From the NCBI GenBank assembly GCA_023392615.1, contig JAEVYT010000022.1:1-51544 (forward strand): DNA of 51,544 bases. Direction: 5' to 3'. Made by a program: the position numbers and the translations under genes. Shown here piece after piece: positions 1 to 7,926 of this stretch (the first letter of the stretch is position 1; every line of letters starts with the position of its first letter). The notes under the pieces are model-generated. The model was not told the DNA's origin, made no database searches, and was given only the letters and a program-made list of their open reading frames with translations. The DNA comes from Bacillota bacterium (GTDB lineage: Bacteria > Bacillota > Clostridia > Lachnospirales > Lachnospiraceae).

Positions 1-14
1 TATATCGTACTTTC

Positions 15-37
15 GGCAGATTTCCATCTGTCTTTTT
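15..37 (+). terminator. Intrinsic terminator, end of an upstream plus-strand gene
   Basis: A seven-pair stem (15-21 with 26-32, one G-T pair) closes a TTCC loop and is followed by five T residues. It would end a plus-strand transcript entering from outside the window. The gene it serves is not visible. Confidence 0.45.
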
Positions 38-422
38 GTGATGTCTAAAAATATATATCAATATTTAATATATAGATTACAGAATTTGAAAGTTTGACAA
101 ATATCCTTAACTTAATGACATTGGTACAGCATCCAAGCGAGAGCGTGTTTTAGCTTTGACGCATAGTGCTTTTTCTTTGATTTTTTCAAACACAGGAACT
201 GTACTCCTGATGATAGGGTAGCTTGGCAGGTGTCGATAAACGATTGCAAATTTTCGTCAGAGTTATTGCAGGCTAGTTCATTTTACGAGCGACCGACGTT
301 TTAATTAGGTCGGAGTAAAATGTAATATACGCATGCAGTAACTCAAGAAAATTTAGCTTGTTTTCGACACTGCCAATCTATCCTATATAATCAAGTGTAC
401 AGTTCCGTCCCTATGTTAACAC
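38..422. other. Intergenic region downstream of rplQ, no gene seen
   Basis: No reading frame with a ribosome binding site or recognisable product was found on either strand. The stretch has many short inverted segments (for example around 285-320) and is less AT-rich than the neighbouring spacers. Positions 106-125 hold a 20-mer that recurs in inverted orientation at 51420-51439. The region could be the remnant of a dispersed element, but nothing identifies a family. Confidence 0.4.
106..125 (-). repeat. 20-nt repeat, copy 1 (inverted partner at 51420-51439)
   Basis: On the minus strand this reads ACCAATGTCATTAAGTTAAG, identical over 20 nt to the plus-strand sequence at 51420-51439. Both copies lie in gene-free sequence at the outer edges of the ribosomal and RNA polymerase clusters. 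Similarity extends weakly beyond the core (an upstream ATGC and a downstream R-A), suggesting a dispersed family rather than chance. Confidence 0.55.
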
Positions 423-452
423 AAAAAAAGACCGTCACATGTGTGACGGTCT
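423..452 (-). terminator. Terminator of the S10-spc-alpha cluster
   Basis: A perfect palindromic stem at 429-452 (AGACCGTCACAT and its complement) is followed on the minus strand by a run of seven T residues. It lies 8 nt past the rplQ stop codon and is a strong Rho-independent terminator for the whole cluster. Confidence 0.9.
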
Positions 453-459
453 AACTTTA

Positions 460-996
460 CTATACTAATTCAATTAATACTTCCATAGCTGCGTCGCCCT
501 TACGAGGTCCAATCTTTACGATTCTTGTATAACCACCGTTACGGGTTGCATACTTAGGTGCGATTTCATCAAATAATTTATCGGATACGCTAATTTCCTT
601 AGTGTTTCTCTTCTTACCAGCGTTCTCTGTAGGAACCTCTGTTACGGAGTAAAGCACTTTGTTCATCTGTCTTCTAGCGTGAAGACGGGAAGCCTTATCC
701 TTTTTAATTGACTTTTTAACTTCATCGTAAACAGTAACTTTCTTACCGTCAACAACTTCTTTCACTCTCTTGCCATCTTTATCTTTACGAGCAACTTTAG
801 CAGTAACTTCTACTGTTTCGTAGTTGTCTCTTTCTTTAACAGCAAGTGCTATAAGGCCTTCAGCGATACCACGGATCTCTTTTGCCTTAGCTTCGGTTGT
901 AACAATTTTACCATTATATAATAAATTTGTTACTTGGTTTCTCAACAAAGCCTTTCTCTGGCTTGAGGTTCTTCCAAGTTTTCTATAACCTGCCAT
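460..996 (-). CDS. rplQ: Large ribosomal subunit protein bL17
   Basis: The protein binds 23S rRNA near the exit tunnel and is the last gene of the alpha operon, directly after rpoA. The conserved N terminus (residues 1-52, GYRKLGRTSSQRKALLRNQ) and C terminus (LFDEIAPKYATRNGGYTRI through the end) are typical of bL17. At 178 residues it is much longer than the usual 115-130. The extra length is a Lys/Glu/Val-rich segment at about residues 55-110 plus a shorter insertion near 118-135. The start ATG follows a GGAGGGAAACAA ribosome binding site. The strong terminator 8 nt downstream ends the transcript. Confidence 0.97.
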   Translation of the reverse strand: MAGYRKLGRTSSQRKALLRNQVTNLLYNGKIVTTEAKAKEIRGIAEGLIALAVKERDNYETVEVTAKVARKDKDGKRVKEVVDGKKVTVYDEVKKSIKKDKASRLHARRQMNKVLYSVTEVPTENAGKKRNTKEISVSDKLFDEIAPKYATRNGGYTRIVKIGPRKGDAAMEVLIELV

Positions 997-1019
997 TTGT
1001 TTCCCTCCTTTGAATCTAT

Positions 1020-1979
1020 TTAGTCATCACTTGCGTTTAAGGATAAACCAAGCTCTTTTAATTTTGCAAGTACTTCTTCTAAAGATTTACGTCCGAGATT
1101 TCTTACCTTCATCATGTCTTCAGCAGTTTTGTTGGTAAGCTCTTCAACTGTATTGATACCAGCTCTCTTCAAGCAGTTGTAGGAACGAACGGATAATTCC
1201 AATTCGTCTATGTTCATCTCAAGAACCTTTTCTTTCTCGTTGTCTTCCTTCTCAACCATGATATCCACGGTCTTAGCATGTTCTGACAAGTCAATAAAGG
1301 AATTAAGATGTTCGCTTAATACTTTCGCTGCTAAACTTACTGATTCATCCGGAGCTAATGTTCCGTTTGTATATACATCTAATGTAAGCTTATCAAAGTC
1401 AGTAATCTGTCCTACACGGGTATTTTCTACAGCAAGATTTACACGCTCAACAGGAGTATAAATGGAGTCAACCGGAATAACACCAATTGGTAACTCATCA
1501 TTTTTATTCTTGTCTGCGCTAATATATCCTCTACCATTTGTAATTGTTAATTCCATGTACAATCTGCTATCCGGACCGCCACATAATGTTGCAATTACTT
1601 GATCAGGATTGAGTATCTCGATATCCGGGTCAGCCTGTATATCCCCTGCTGTCACTACAACTTCGCCTTCTGCCTCAATATATGCGGTCTTCGGCTCACT
1701 CGTATCGCTTGTGTTTTTGATTGCTAAGCTTTTGATATTCATGATAATCTCAGCAACATCTTCCTTAACACCAGGAACAACACTGAACTCATGAACAACA
1801 CCGTCAATCTTAATTTGACTTACAGCAGAACCAGGTAAGGATGAAAGCATAATTCTTCTAAGTGAATTACCTAATGTTGTACCGTAGCCTCTCTCCAGGG
1901 GTTCTACCACAAAGCGTCCAAACTTCTTATCTTCAGAAATTTCTGCAATCTCTATTTTGGGTTTTTCGAAATCAAACAC
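1020..1979 (-). CDS. rpoA: DNA-directed RNA polymerase alpha subunit
   Basis: Alpha dimerises to nucleate assembly of RNA polymerase and contacts promoter UP elements and activators. The 319-residue length is normal. The N-terminal assembly domain (about 1-230) contains the LERGYGTTLGNSLRRIMLSS motif near residues 28-47. After a charged linker, the C-terminal domain (about 250-319) has the helix-hairpin-helix sequence VRSYNCLKRAGINTVEEL and the NLGRKSLEEV motif. The start is GTG at 1977-1979, placed 8 nt after AAAGGAGG. It lies between rpsD and rplQ as in most Firmicutes. A weak hairpin at 2032-2050 sits in the 80-nt gap from rpsD. Confidence 0.98.
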   Translation of the reverse strand: MFDFEKPKIEIAEISEDKKFGRFVVEPLERGYGTTLGNSLRRIMLSSLPGSAVSQIKIDGVVHEFSVVPGVKEDVAEIIMNIKSLAIKNTSDTSEPKTAYIEAEGEVVVTAGDIQADPDIEILNPDQVIATLCGGPDSRLYMELTITNGRGYISADKNKNDELPIGVIPVDSIYTPVERVNLAVENTRVGQITDFDKLTLDVYTNGTLAPDESVSLAAKVLSEHLNSFIDLSEHAKTVDIMVEKEDNEKEKVLEMNIDELELSVRSYNCLKRAGINTVEELTNKTAEDMMKVRNLGRKSLEEVLAKLKELGLSLNASDD

Positions 1980-2059
1980 AACAGGACCCTCCTTTTGGGT
2001 ATTTTGAGTTGCTCTAAAAGCTTAAATACAAAAAGCAAATATATTGCTTTCTCTTCTAA

Positions 2060-2656
2060 TTATTTGGAGTACAACTCGACAATTAACACTTCGTTTACCG
2101 GAACATCGATCTGGTCTCTTGTAGGAATTTCTTTTACAACACCTGTGAAAGCTTCGTGATTTGACTCAAGCCATGCAGGTACAGTTCTTCCGTCGGTTAC
2201 CTCAAAGATATCCTTATATCTCTGTGTATTTTTGAATTTTTCTTTAATTTCGATAGTATCTCCAGCCTTTAATGTGTAAGAAGGAATGTTTACACATTTG
2301 CCGTTTACTAATACATGCTTATGATCAACGATCTGTCTAGCTTCTTTTCTTGTTCTGCCATATCCAAGACGGAACATAACATTATCAAGTCTAAGCTCTA
2401 ACAGTGTCATTAAGTTCTCACCAGCTGTGCCGAGCTTCATCTTCTGAGCTCTAGCGAATAAGTTTCTAAAAGGCTGCTCCAACATACCATAGATAAACTT
2501 AGCCTTTTGCTTTTCTCTTAATTGTGTACCATACTCGCTCACTTTTTTGCCTGCTCTGGAAAATGCTCTATTTGATTTCTTATCAATTCCTAAATAAGCA
2601 GGTTCAAGACCGAGGGATCTACATTTTTTTAAAACTGGACTCATATCTCTTGCCAT
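2060..2656 (-). CDS. rpsD: Small ribosomal subunit protein uS4
   Basis: S4 is a primary 16S rRNA binder that starts assembly of the 30S body. In many bacteria it also represses its own operon. The 198-residue protein has the S4 N-terminal domain and the S4 RNA-binding fold at about residues 89-150 (LELRLDNVMFRLGYGRTRKEARQIV). Only one cysteine (C12) is present in the N-terminal region, so this is the zinc-free form. The start is ATG after AGGAGGT. It is placed between rpsK and rpoA, matching the alpha operon order. Confidence 0.98.
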   Translation of the reverse strand: MARDMSPVLKKCRSLGLEPAYLGIDKKSNRAFSRAGKKVSEYGTQLREKQKAKFIYGMLEQPFRNLFARAQKMKLGTAGENLMTLLELRLDNVMFRLGYGRTRKEARQIVDHKHVLVNGKCVNIPSYTLKAGDTIEIKEKFKNTQRYKDIFEVTDGRTVPAWLESNHEAFTGVVKEIPTRDQIDVPVNEVLIVELYSK

Positions 2657-2673
2657 AGTTTAATAACCTCCTA

Positions 2674-3075
2674 TCAGACTCTTCTGCGTTTTGGCGGACG
2701 ACATCCGTTATGAGGAACCGGAGTTACATCCTTAATACTTGTTACTTCAATGCCACAAGCCTGAAGCGCACGAATTGCTGCTTCTCTACCCTGGCCAGGT
2801 CCTTTAACCATAACCTCAACTGATTTTAAACCATGAACAAGTGCTGCCTTAGCTGCTGTCTCAGCTGCCATCTGTGCAGCATAAGCTGTTGATTTTTTGG
2901 AACCTCTGAAGCCTAATCCACCGGCACTTGCCCAAGAAAGTGCATTGCCTTCTGCATCGGTCAGCGTAACAATTGTATTGTTAAAAGATGACTGAATGTG
3001 TGCCTGTCCACGATCGACATTTTTCTTCACACGCTTCTTTGTCACTTTTTTAGCTGTTGCTATTTTCTTAGCCAT
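2674..3075 (-). CDS. rpsK: Small ribosomal subunit protein uS11
   Basis: S11 lies on the 30S platform near the mRNA exit. The 133-residue sequence has the family core AHIQSSFNNTIVTLTDAEGN and the C-terminal GCRPPKRRRV signature. The N terminus is Lys-rich (residues 2-20). The start ATG follows AGGAGGGTTTGTTAG. It is 17 nt upstream of rpsD. The gap to rpsM is a 166-nt spacer, longer than most junctions in this cluster. Confidence 0.98.
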   Translation of the reverse strand: MAKKIATAKKVTKKRVKKNVDRGQAHIQSSFNNTIVTLTDAEGNALSWASAGGLGFRGSKKSTAYAAQMAAETAAKAALVHGLKSVEVMVKGPGQGREAAIRALQACGIEVTSIKDVTPVPHNGCRPPKRRRV

Positions 3076-3241
3076 CTAACAAACCCTCCTATTGGATTAT
3101 TCACAGTAATTGATTTAGATGAATTCAATTACATTACAACATTGAATTGGTTTATAAAAGCGCAATTCAACTGCGATTTTTTCATATTATTTGATTGTTG
3201 CAGTTTACAAGATAATTGATAGATCAACCTACTTGTTCGAA

Positions 3242-3610
3242 TTACTTCTTCTTGTTAGCAACAGTTCTTCTAGGACCTTTTCTTGTTCTAGCGTTAGTCT
3301 TAGTTTTTTGACCACGAACAGGAAGACCCTTTCTATGACGGATACCTCTGTAGCATCCGATTTCTTGTAATCTCTTAATGTTGAGAGCGATTTCTCTTCT
3401 TAAATCACCTTCAACCTGCTGTGTCTCATCAATAACATCCTTAATTCTGCCTACTTCTTCATCTGTTAAATCTCTAACACGAGTGTCAGGATTAACATTT
3501 GCTGCAGCAAGGATACGAACCGCACTTACTCTACCGATACCATAAATATAGGTAAGTCCGATCTCTACACGTTTCTCTCTTGGTAAATCTACACCACTGA
3601 TACGAGCCAT
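3242..3610 (-). CDS. rpsM: Small ribosomal subunit protein uS13
   Basis: S13 in the 30S head forms bridges to the 50S subunit and contacts P-site tRNA. At 122 residues it has the normal length. It shows the start MARISGVDLPREKRVEIGLT, the helix-hairpin-helix YGIGRVSAVRIL, and the basic C-terminal tail RHRKGLPVRGQKTKTNARTRKGP. ATG follows GGAGGTGTAACTAGCAC. A 351-nt non-coding spacer separates it from rpmJ, unusual for this gene pair. Confidence 0.98.
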   Translation of the reverse strand: MARISGVDLPREKRVEIGLTYIYGIGRVSAVRILAAANVNPDTRVRDLTDEEVGRIKDVIDETQQVEGDLRREIALNIKRLQEIGCYRGIRHRKGLPVRGQKTKTNARTRKGPRRTVANKKK

Positions 3611-3961
3611 GTGCTAGTTACACCTCCAAAAATATTTTGTTTTCTTCTTGTAATGCCGGGCGTGAATGCATAGCATTACACCAGCCGCTTTAAATTGTGG
3701 CCTACAGGACAATCAGCCTGAAGCTAAGACTCTGTGATGACGGCACAGTTCTTAAGATAGAAGTATCAGGGTTTAGATGGAACCCGTACAGCTATCCACA
3801 ATATCACAACTTTCCGCCATATAGACGGATGATTGTAACACAGAAAGCAAGTGCTCAGTATTCTGTGTATCTCATTTTCTCGTTTACATTACAAGAAAAG
3901 ACACAGAACACTAATTATATAAAACAATAACGAGTCTTTGAGGTACCCGAACTATTGTATA
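3611..3961 (-). other. Long structured spacer between rpmJ and rpsM
   Basis: There is no convincing gene on either strand. On the minus strand, the sense of the operon, it contains short complementary segments. One is GTAATGC at about 3677-3683 with GCATTAC at about 3652-3658. Another is a CACAGAAT segment that can pair with a TTCTGTG segment. The spacer between these two genes is usually much shorter, so the region may be an untranslated regulatory leader. No known leader class was recognised. Confidence 0.35.
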
Positions 3962-4075
3962 TTAGCCTTGTCTTTGCTTGTGCTTAGGATTCTCACAGAT
4001 AACTCTGATAGATCCCTTTCTTTTAATGATTTTGCATTTCTCGCAAATCGGTTTTACTGATGACCTTACTTTCAC
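3962..4075 (-). CDS. rpmJ: Large ribosomal subunit protein bL36 (zinc form)
   Basis: This is the smallest 50S protein, 37 residues, encoded between infA and rpsM. The translation begins MKVRSSVKPICEKCK and ends NPKHKQRQG. Cys11, Cys14, Cys27 and His32 form the zinc-binding set of the C+ type. The start is GTG at 4073-4075, preceded by AAAGGGGTG at a spacing of about 7 nt; no ATG fits. A good promoter lies just upstream (4110-4138), so it is probably the first gene of a secondary transcript. Confidence 0.95.
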   Translation of the reverse strand: MKVRSSVKPICEKCKIIKRKGSIRVICENPKHKQRQG

Positions 4076-4109
4076 AGTAATTCACCCCTTTCAAAAAAGT
4101 CCGTTTTCT

Positions 4110-4138
4110 ATTATATCATTGAAATAATATAATAGCAA
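4110..4138 (-). promoter_or_regulatory. Internal sigma-A promoter upstream of rpmJ
   Basis: On the minus strand a perfect TATAAT (-10) at 4110-4115 is separated by 17 nt from TTGCTA (-35) at 4133-4138. It is placed 35 nt upstream of the rpmJ start, in the 202-nt infA-rpmJ gap. It would allow the rpmJ-rpsM-rpsK-rpsD-rpoA-rplQ set to be transcribed apart from the S10 promoter. Confidence 0.65.
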
Positions 4139-4277
4139 GTAATATTTTTCATAACATATATTAAAAGAATAAGTTCTCTTTTGTTATGCAATTGTGTGCC
4201 CGACAAGCCTTATGCTTGTCCATTTCGAATGTAAAATAAAACAAAATTTTGTTTTTGCTTCTTTTTTTACTGCATTA

Positions 4278-4496
4278 CTATTTATCTCTCCAGATAATTC
4301 TGCCTTTTGATAAATCATATGGTGAAAGCTCAAGTGTAACCTTATCACCCGGAACAATCTTAATAAAATTCATACGAAGCTTGCCACTAATGTGTGCAAG
4401 TACCTTATGACCATTTTCAAGTTCTACCTGAAACATTGCGTTCGGTAATTTCTCTATTACGGTTCCTTCGATTTCAACTACATCGGTTTTAGACAT
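4278..4496 (-). CDS. infA: Translation initiation factor IF-1
   Basis: IF-1 binds the 30S A site during initiation. The 72-residue sequence is an S1/OB fold with the standard start MSKTDVVEIEGTVIEKLPNAMF, the middle HISGKLRMNFIKIVPGDKV, and the end YDLSKGRIIWRDK. Its ATG overlaps the stop of the upstream KOW gene by one base (TAATG), and its ribosome binding site AAGGAGGT lies inside that gene. The two are therefore translationally coupled. Confidence 0.98.
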   Translation of the reverse strand: MSKTDVVEIEGTVIEKLPNAMFQVELENGHKVLAHISGKLRMNFIKIVPGDKVTLELSPYDLSKGRIIWRDK

Positions 4497-4783
4497 TACG
4501 TGACCTCCTTATTAGATTTTGAATACTTTAATAACTTAATTGATCTTTTTATCTCTTCATTCTTAACTGTTTGTTGGATTACCTTATCGACCAGTACCTG
4601 ATCTGTATCCACCAATGCAGTGATATGCTTTTGTTTTTTCTTCTTCGGTCTGTTTAGAGTTCTGATTCTGCCATCCACTAAATATGCATATTCATCATCC
4701 AGTTGTAATATTACATAATATTCTCCCCGGTCATGACCCGCTGTGGATAAAACATATCCTCCTACTTTAAACTCATTCTTCAT
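4496..4783 (-). CDS. KOW-domain RNA-binding protein (L14e/L27e-like)
   Basis: This 95-residue basic protein is encoded between map and infA, a position conserved in Clostridia and Bacilli relatives. Residues 5-40 (FKVGGYVLSTAGHDRGEYYVI) look like a KOW/SH3 barrel of the L14e/L27e type, followed by a basic patch RPKKKKQKH near 46-54. Known family members are described as RNA-binding or ribosome-associated, but the exact role is unsettled. The start ATG follows AGGAGAGG. It overlaps infA by one base. Confidence 0.85.
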   Translation of the reverse strand: MKNEFKVGGYVLSTAGHDRGEYYVILQLDDEYAYLVDGRIRTLNRPKKKKQKHITALVDTDQVLVDKVIQQTVKNEEIKRSIKLLKYSKSNKEVT

Positions 4784-4796
4784 GTGAAAACCTCTC

Positions 4797-5552
4797 CTAT
4801 TTTAAAATAGTTAATAGCTCAGGTTCTCCCTTTGTAATAAGTACGGTATTTTCATAATGAGCGGATAGAGATCCGTCAGCAGAAACCACTGTCCAATCAT
4901 CATCCTCCCAATATACGTCATAACGCCCTTCATTTACCATGGGCTCAATCGCAAACACCATACCTGCTTCTATCTTCGGACCCCTGCGTTTTTGTCTGAA
5001 GTTAGGAATCTGCGGTTCTTCATGAAGATTTCTACCGATTCCGTGTCCTACCAAATCTCTAACAACTGAATATCCATGTGCTTCTACATATGTTTGTATT
5101 GCTTCAGAAATCTCATGTAAATGATGACCCTCTTTCGCAAACTTAATACCTTCATAAAAACTCTGCTGGGTTACTTCAATTAGCTTCGCAGCTTCTTTTG
5201 AAATCTCACCTACAGGTACTGTCCTGGCTGCATCGGAATGATACCCCTTATGGATCACTCCGCAGTCAAGACTTACGATATCCCCATTACGAAGAATTCG
5301 TTTTTTACTCGGTATTCCATGCACTACTTCACTGTTAACTGATACACAGATGGACGCAGGATATCCGTTATAATTAAGAAAGGAAGGAATACAATCATAT
5401 CCTTTAATGATTTCATAGCATTTCTTATCGATATCCAGAGTAGAGATACCGGGCTGAATCATTCCCATTACCTCCTCGAGAACGCGAGCCAGGATCTGAC
5501 CTGATTCTCTCATTAACTCTATTTCTTTCTCCGATTTAATACCTATTGACAT
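4797..5552 (-). CDS. map: Type I methionine aminopeptidase
   Basis: The enzyme removes the initiator methionine from nascent proteins. It is 251 residues, the standard single-domain length. The five metal ligands are visible: Asp96 (SLDCG), Asp107 (HSDAA), His170 (VGHGIG), Glu203 (AIEP) and Glu234 (HYENT). His78 in VVHG is the substrate-binding histidine. There is no N-terminal zinc-finger extension. The gene lies between adk and the KOW protein gene, the usual place in Firmicutes. ATG follows AAGGAAGATG. Confidence 0.97.
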   Translation of the reverse strand: MSIGIKSEKEIELMRESGQILARVLEEVMGMIQPGISTLDIDKKCYEIIKGYDCIPSFLNYNGYPASICVSVNSEVVHGIPSKKRILRNGDIVSLDCGVIHKGYHSDAARTVPVGEISKEAAKLIEVTQQSFYEGIKFAKEGHHLHEISEAIQTYVEAHGYSVVRDLVGHGIGRNLHEEPQIPNFRQKRRGPKIEAGMVFAIEPMVNEGRYDVYWEDDDWTVVSADGSLSAHYENTVLITKGEPELLTILK

Positions 5553-5630
5553 GATACATCTTCCTTTTCTGTTCTCTTAATAAATGATATTAACATAAGA
5601 AGGTTTTCATTCGACTTAAGCCTAACCTAA

Positions 5631-6275
5631 TTATGCTTCAAGAATTGTTACAATCTGAGCAAAGATAGCATCCATTATCTGAGTACCATCTACAGATTTT
5701 AAGATTCCCTTTGACTTATAATAGTCAATCAATGGCTGAGTCTGCTCATGATATACATTAAGACGCTTCTTCACTGTTTCAGGCTGATCATCATCACGTA
5801 ATACGAGGTTTGCACCACAATTGTCACAGATGCCTTCCTTCTTAGGAGGAATTGTTACAACATGATAAGTACCACCACAGTTTACGCATGCTCTTCTGCC
5901 TGACATACGGCTTACGATTTCTTCATCCGGAACATCAACGTCAATAGCATATTGAACTGCATCACCGTTTTTTGCAAGAGCTTCGTCTAGAGCCTTAGCC
6001 TGAGGAATAGTTCTTGGAAAGCCGTCTAATACATAACCTTTTTCACAATCAGGCTGTTTAAAACGATCAATTACCAAATCAACAACTAACTCATCCGGAA
6101 CCAATAAACCTTGATCCATATACTCTTTTGCTTTCTTGCCAAGCTCTGTACCACTTTTAATATTTGCACGGAAAATATCACCTGTAGAGATGTGAGGGAT
6201 ATCATATTTTGCAGCAATTTTCTTTGCTTGAGTTCCCTTTCCGGCTCCCGGTGCACCTAACATAATAATTTTCAT
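5631..6275 (-). CDS. adk: Adenylate kinase (zinc-lid type)
   Basis: The enzyme catalyses ATP + AMP to 2 ADP. It is 214 residues. The P-loop GAPGAGKGTQ is at 7-16, the AMP-binding DGFPRT at 84-89, and the lid holds Cys130, Cys133, Cys150 and Cys153, a structural zinc site typical of Gram-positive enzymes. ATG follows GCAGGAGGTAGGATA. It sits after secY, but across a 328-nt spacer containing a long hairpin, which may uncouple it from the ribosomal genes. Confidence 0.98.
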   Translation of the reverse strand: MKIIMLGAPGAGKGTQAKKIAAKYDIPHISTGDIFRANIKSGTELGKKAKEYMDQGLLVPDELVVDLVIDRFKQPDCEKGYVLDGFPRTIPQAKALDEALAKNGDAVQYAIDVDVPDEEIVSRMSGRRACVNCGGTYHVVTIPPKKEGICDNCGANLVLRDDDQPETVKKRLNVYHEQTQPLIDYYKSKGILKSVDGTQIMDAIFAQIVTILEA

Positions 6276-6603
6276 TATCCTACCTCCTGCTAATCATCAA
6301 TATATTCATAATCTGATTAAAATGTTTCTTAATTCCATTGAGAATTCGATATCACATGTCATATTTTAACATATAACAACTAGTTTAATTATCGCCTAAC
6401 TTATGCCCCTTCATACATGAAATTCCATATCCAAGGAGTTGATACAAACTTTCTCTGACATATAAACAAATATGTGTTTCATGTCCTCGAGAAACACTAT
6501 AGCGGATGTTACAAACTAAGGTACTCACATTGTTCTAAAGAATTATTACTTTTGAACATTGTAAGTCCTTAGTTCATAACATCCGTCATATTTTCATACT
6601 GAA
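6276..6603 (-). other. Spacer between secY and adk with a long hairpin
   Basis: No gene was seen. The half next to secY is occupied by a large imperfect inverted repeat (6502-6586). The half next to adk is AT-rich and shows no confident promoter. The spacing is much longer than most other junctions in the cluster. Confidence 0.5.
6502..6586. repeat. Long imperfect inverted repeat (about 37-bp arms)
   Basis: The left arm 6503-6540 begins CGGATGTTACAAACTAAGG. The right arm 6549-6585 is its near-complement, with about 31 of 37 positions matching; the loop is 8 nt. It lies 17 nt past the secY stop. There is no T-run, so it is not a classical terminator. An RNase III-type processing site, an mRNA-stabilising 3' hairpin or a small palindromic mobile element would all fit. 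Confidence 0.7.
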
Positions 6604-7926
6604 TTATTCAGTAAGGAAGCCTTTATAATGGCGTACCAGCAACTGAGATTCAATCTGTTTGATTGTCTCAACGATAACACCAACGATAATGATGAGTGAT
6701 GTACCGCCAAAGCTGAAGTTTGCACTAAATATACCAGAGAATACGATTGGAATTAAAGCTGCTATTGTTAAGCCAATTGCACCGATAAAAATAACATAGT
6801 TTAATACCTTCTGTAAATACTCTGTTGTTGGCTTACCTGGGCGAATACCAGGAATAAAACCACCCTGCTTCTTAATATTATTGGATACCTCAATTGGATT
6901 AAATGTAATTGAAGTATAGAAATAAGCAAAGAATACAGTAAGTGCGATGTATACTAACACACCAAGCGTATATTTGAAATCTCCCCAGCTCTTGATATTA
7001 AACCAGCTGTTCTGATTCAAAACCATAAGTACTTTCGGCCAGAAGTGTTCTCTAGCCGGTTCAATTCCCCAAAATTGAGAAATTACAATTGGGAAACTCA
7101 TTAATGAGTTTGAAAAGATTACAGGAATAACACCTGATGTATTGACTTTAAGCGGAATATGGGAGGTTTGTCCACCCACTGTTTTTCTTCCTACAACCTT
7201 TTTCGCATAGGTTACAGGAATTTTTCTCTGTGCAGCCTGTAGAAGTACTACGAAAACCACACAACCAACTGTAAGAGCTACAATTGCAAGAATTGCAACG
7301 ATAGCATTAACTACAGAATTACTTCCAATTACATATGTCTGGAATAAACCAACAAAGTCGCCTGGTAATCTAGAAATAATGTTAATTGTTAAGATAATGG
7401 ATATACCATTACCTACACCCTTAACTGTAATTCTTTCACCAACCCACATTAAGAATGCGGATCCAGCAGTGAATGCTGCGACTACTATCATAACATTTGT
7501 AAATGTGAACTCATCTAAGTAACCCATTCTACCAAAACCGATTGCCATTGCAGCAGATTCGATTACAGCTAGTCCTACGGTTAAATAACGAGTAATTTCA
7601 TTCAGTTTCTTTCTGCCATCTTCGCCTTCTTTTTGCAGTTCCTCAAGTTTGGGTATTGCAATTGTTAAAAGCTGGATAATGATGGATGCTGTGATGTACG
7701 GTGTAATACTCAATGCGAAAATAGACATTTTTCTAAAGGAACCACCAGTTAAACTGTTTACGAAGCTGAATGCATCCGTATTGAACCACTTATCCGTAAT
7801 TTCACTCTTAATAACCGGAGCGGGAAGCAAAGTTCCCACTCTGACTATTACAAGTGCGATGAGTGTAAAGATTAATCTGTCTCTAATATCCTTAACTTTA
7901 AAAGCATTTCGCAATGTCTTAAACAT
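6604..7926 (-). CDS. secY: Protein translocase subunit SecY
   Basis: This is the channel-forming subunit of the SecYEG translocon in the cytoplasmic membrane. It is 440 residues with ten predicted membrane spans. The N terminus MFKTLRNAFKVKDIRDRLIFT, the plug/TM2 region (PYITASIIIQLL) and the cytosolic loop before TM10 (KKQGGFIPGIRPGKPTTEYL) are typical. The ATG overlaps the rplO stop by one base (TAATG), with GAGGTGG as ribosome binding site inside rplO. This is the last gene of the spc part before a long hairpin. Confidence 0.98.
   Translation of the reverse strand: MFKTLRNAFKVKDIRDRLIFTLIALVIVRVGTLLPAPVIKSEITDKWFNTDAFSFVNSLTGGSFRKMSIFALSITPYITASIIIQLLTIAIPKLEELQKEGEDGRKKLNEITRYLTVGLAVIESAAMAIGFGRMGYLDEFTFTNVMIVVAAFTAGSAFLMWVGERITVKGVGNGISIILTINIISRLPGDFVGLFQTYVIGSNSVVNAIVAILAIVALTVGCVVFVVLLQAAQRKIPVTYAKKVVGRKTVGGQTSHIPLKVNTSGVIPVIFSNSLMSFPIVISQFWGIEPAREHFWPKVLMVLNQNSWFNIKSWGDFKYTLGVLVYIALTVFFAYFYTSITFNPIEVSNNIKKQGGFIPGIRPGKPTTEYLQKVLNYVIFIGAIGLTIAALIPIVFSGIFSANFSFGGTSLIIIVGVIVETIKQIESQLLVRHYKGFLTE

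Noticed and set aside
3697..3930. 77-codon plus-strand frame in the rpmJ-rpsM spacer
   Set aside because: Opposite to the operon, no good binding site and no recognisable motif. The segment is better explained as an untranslated structured spacer.
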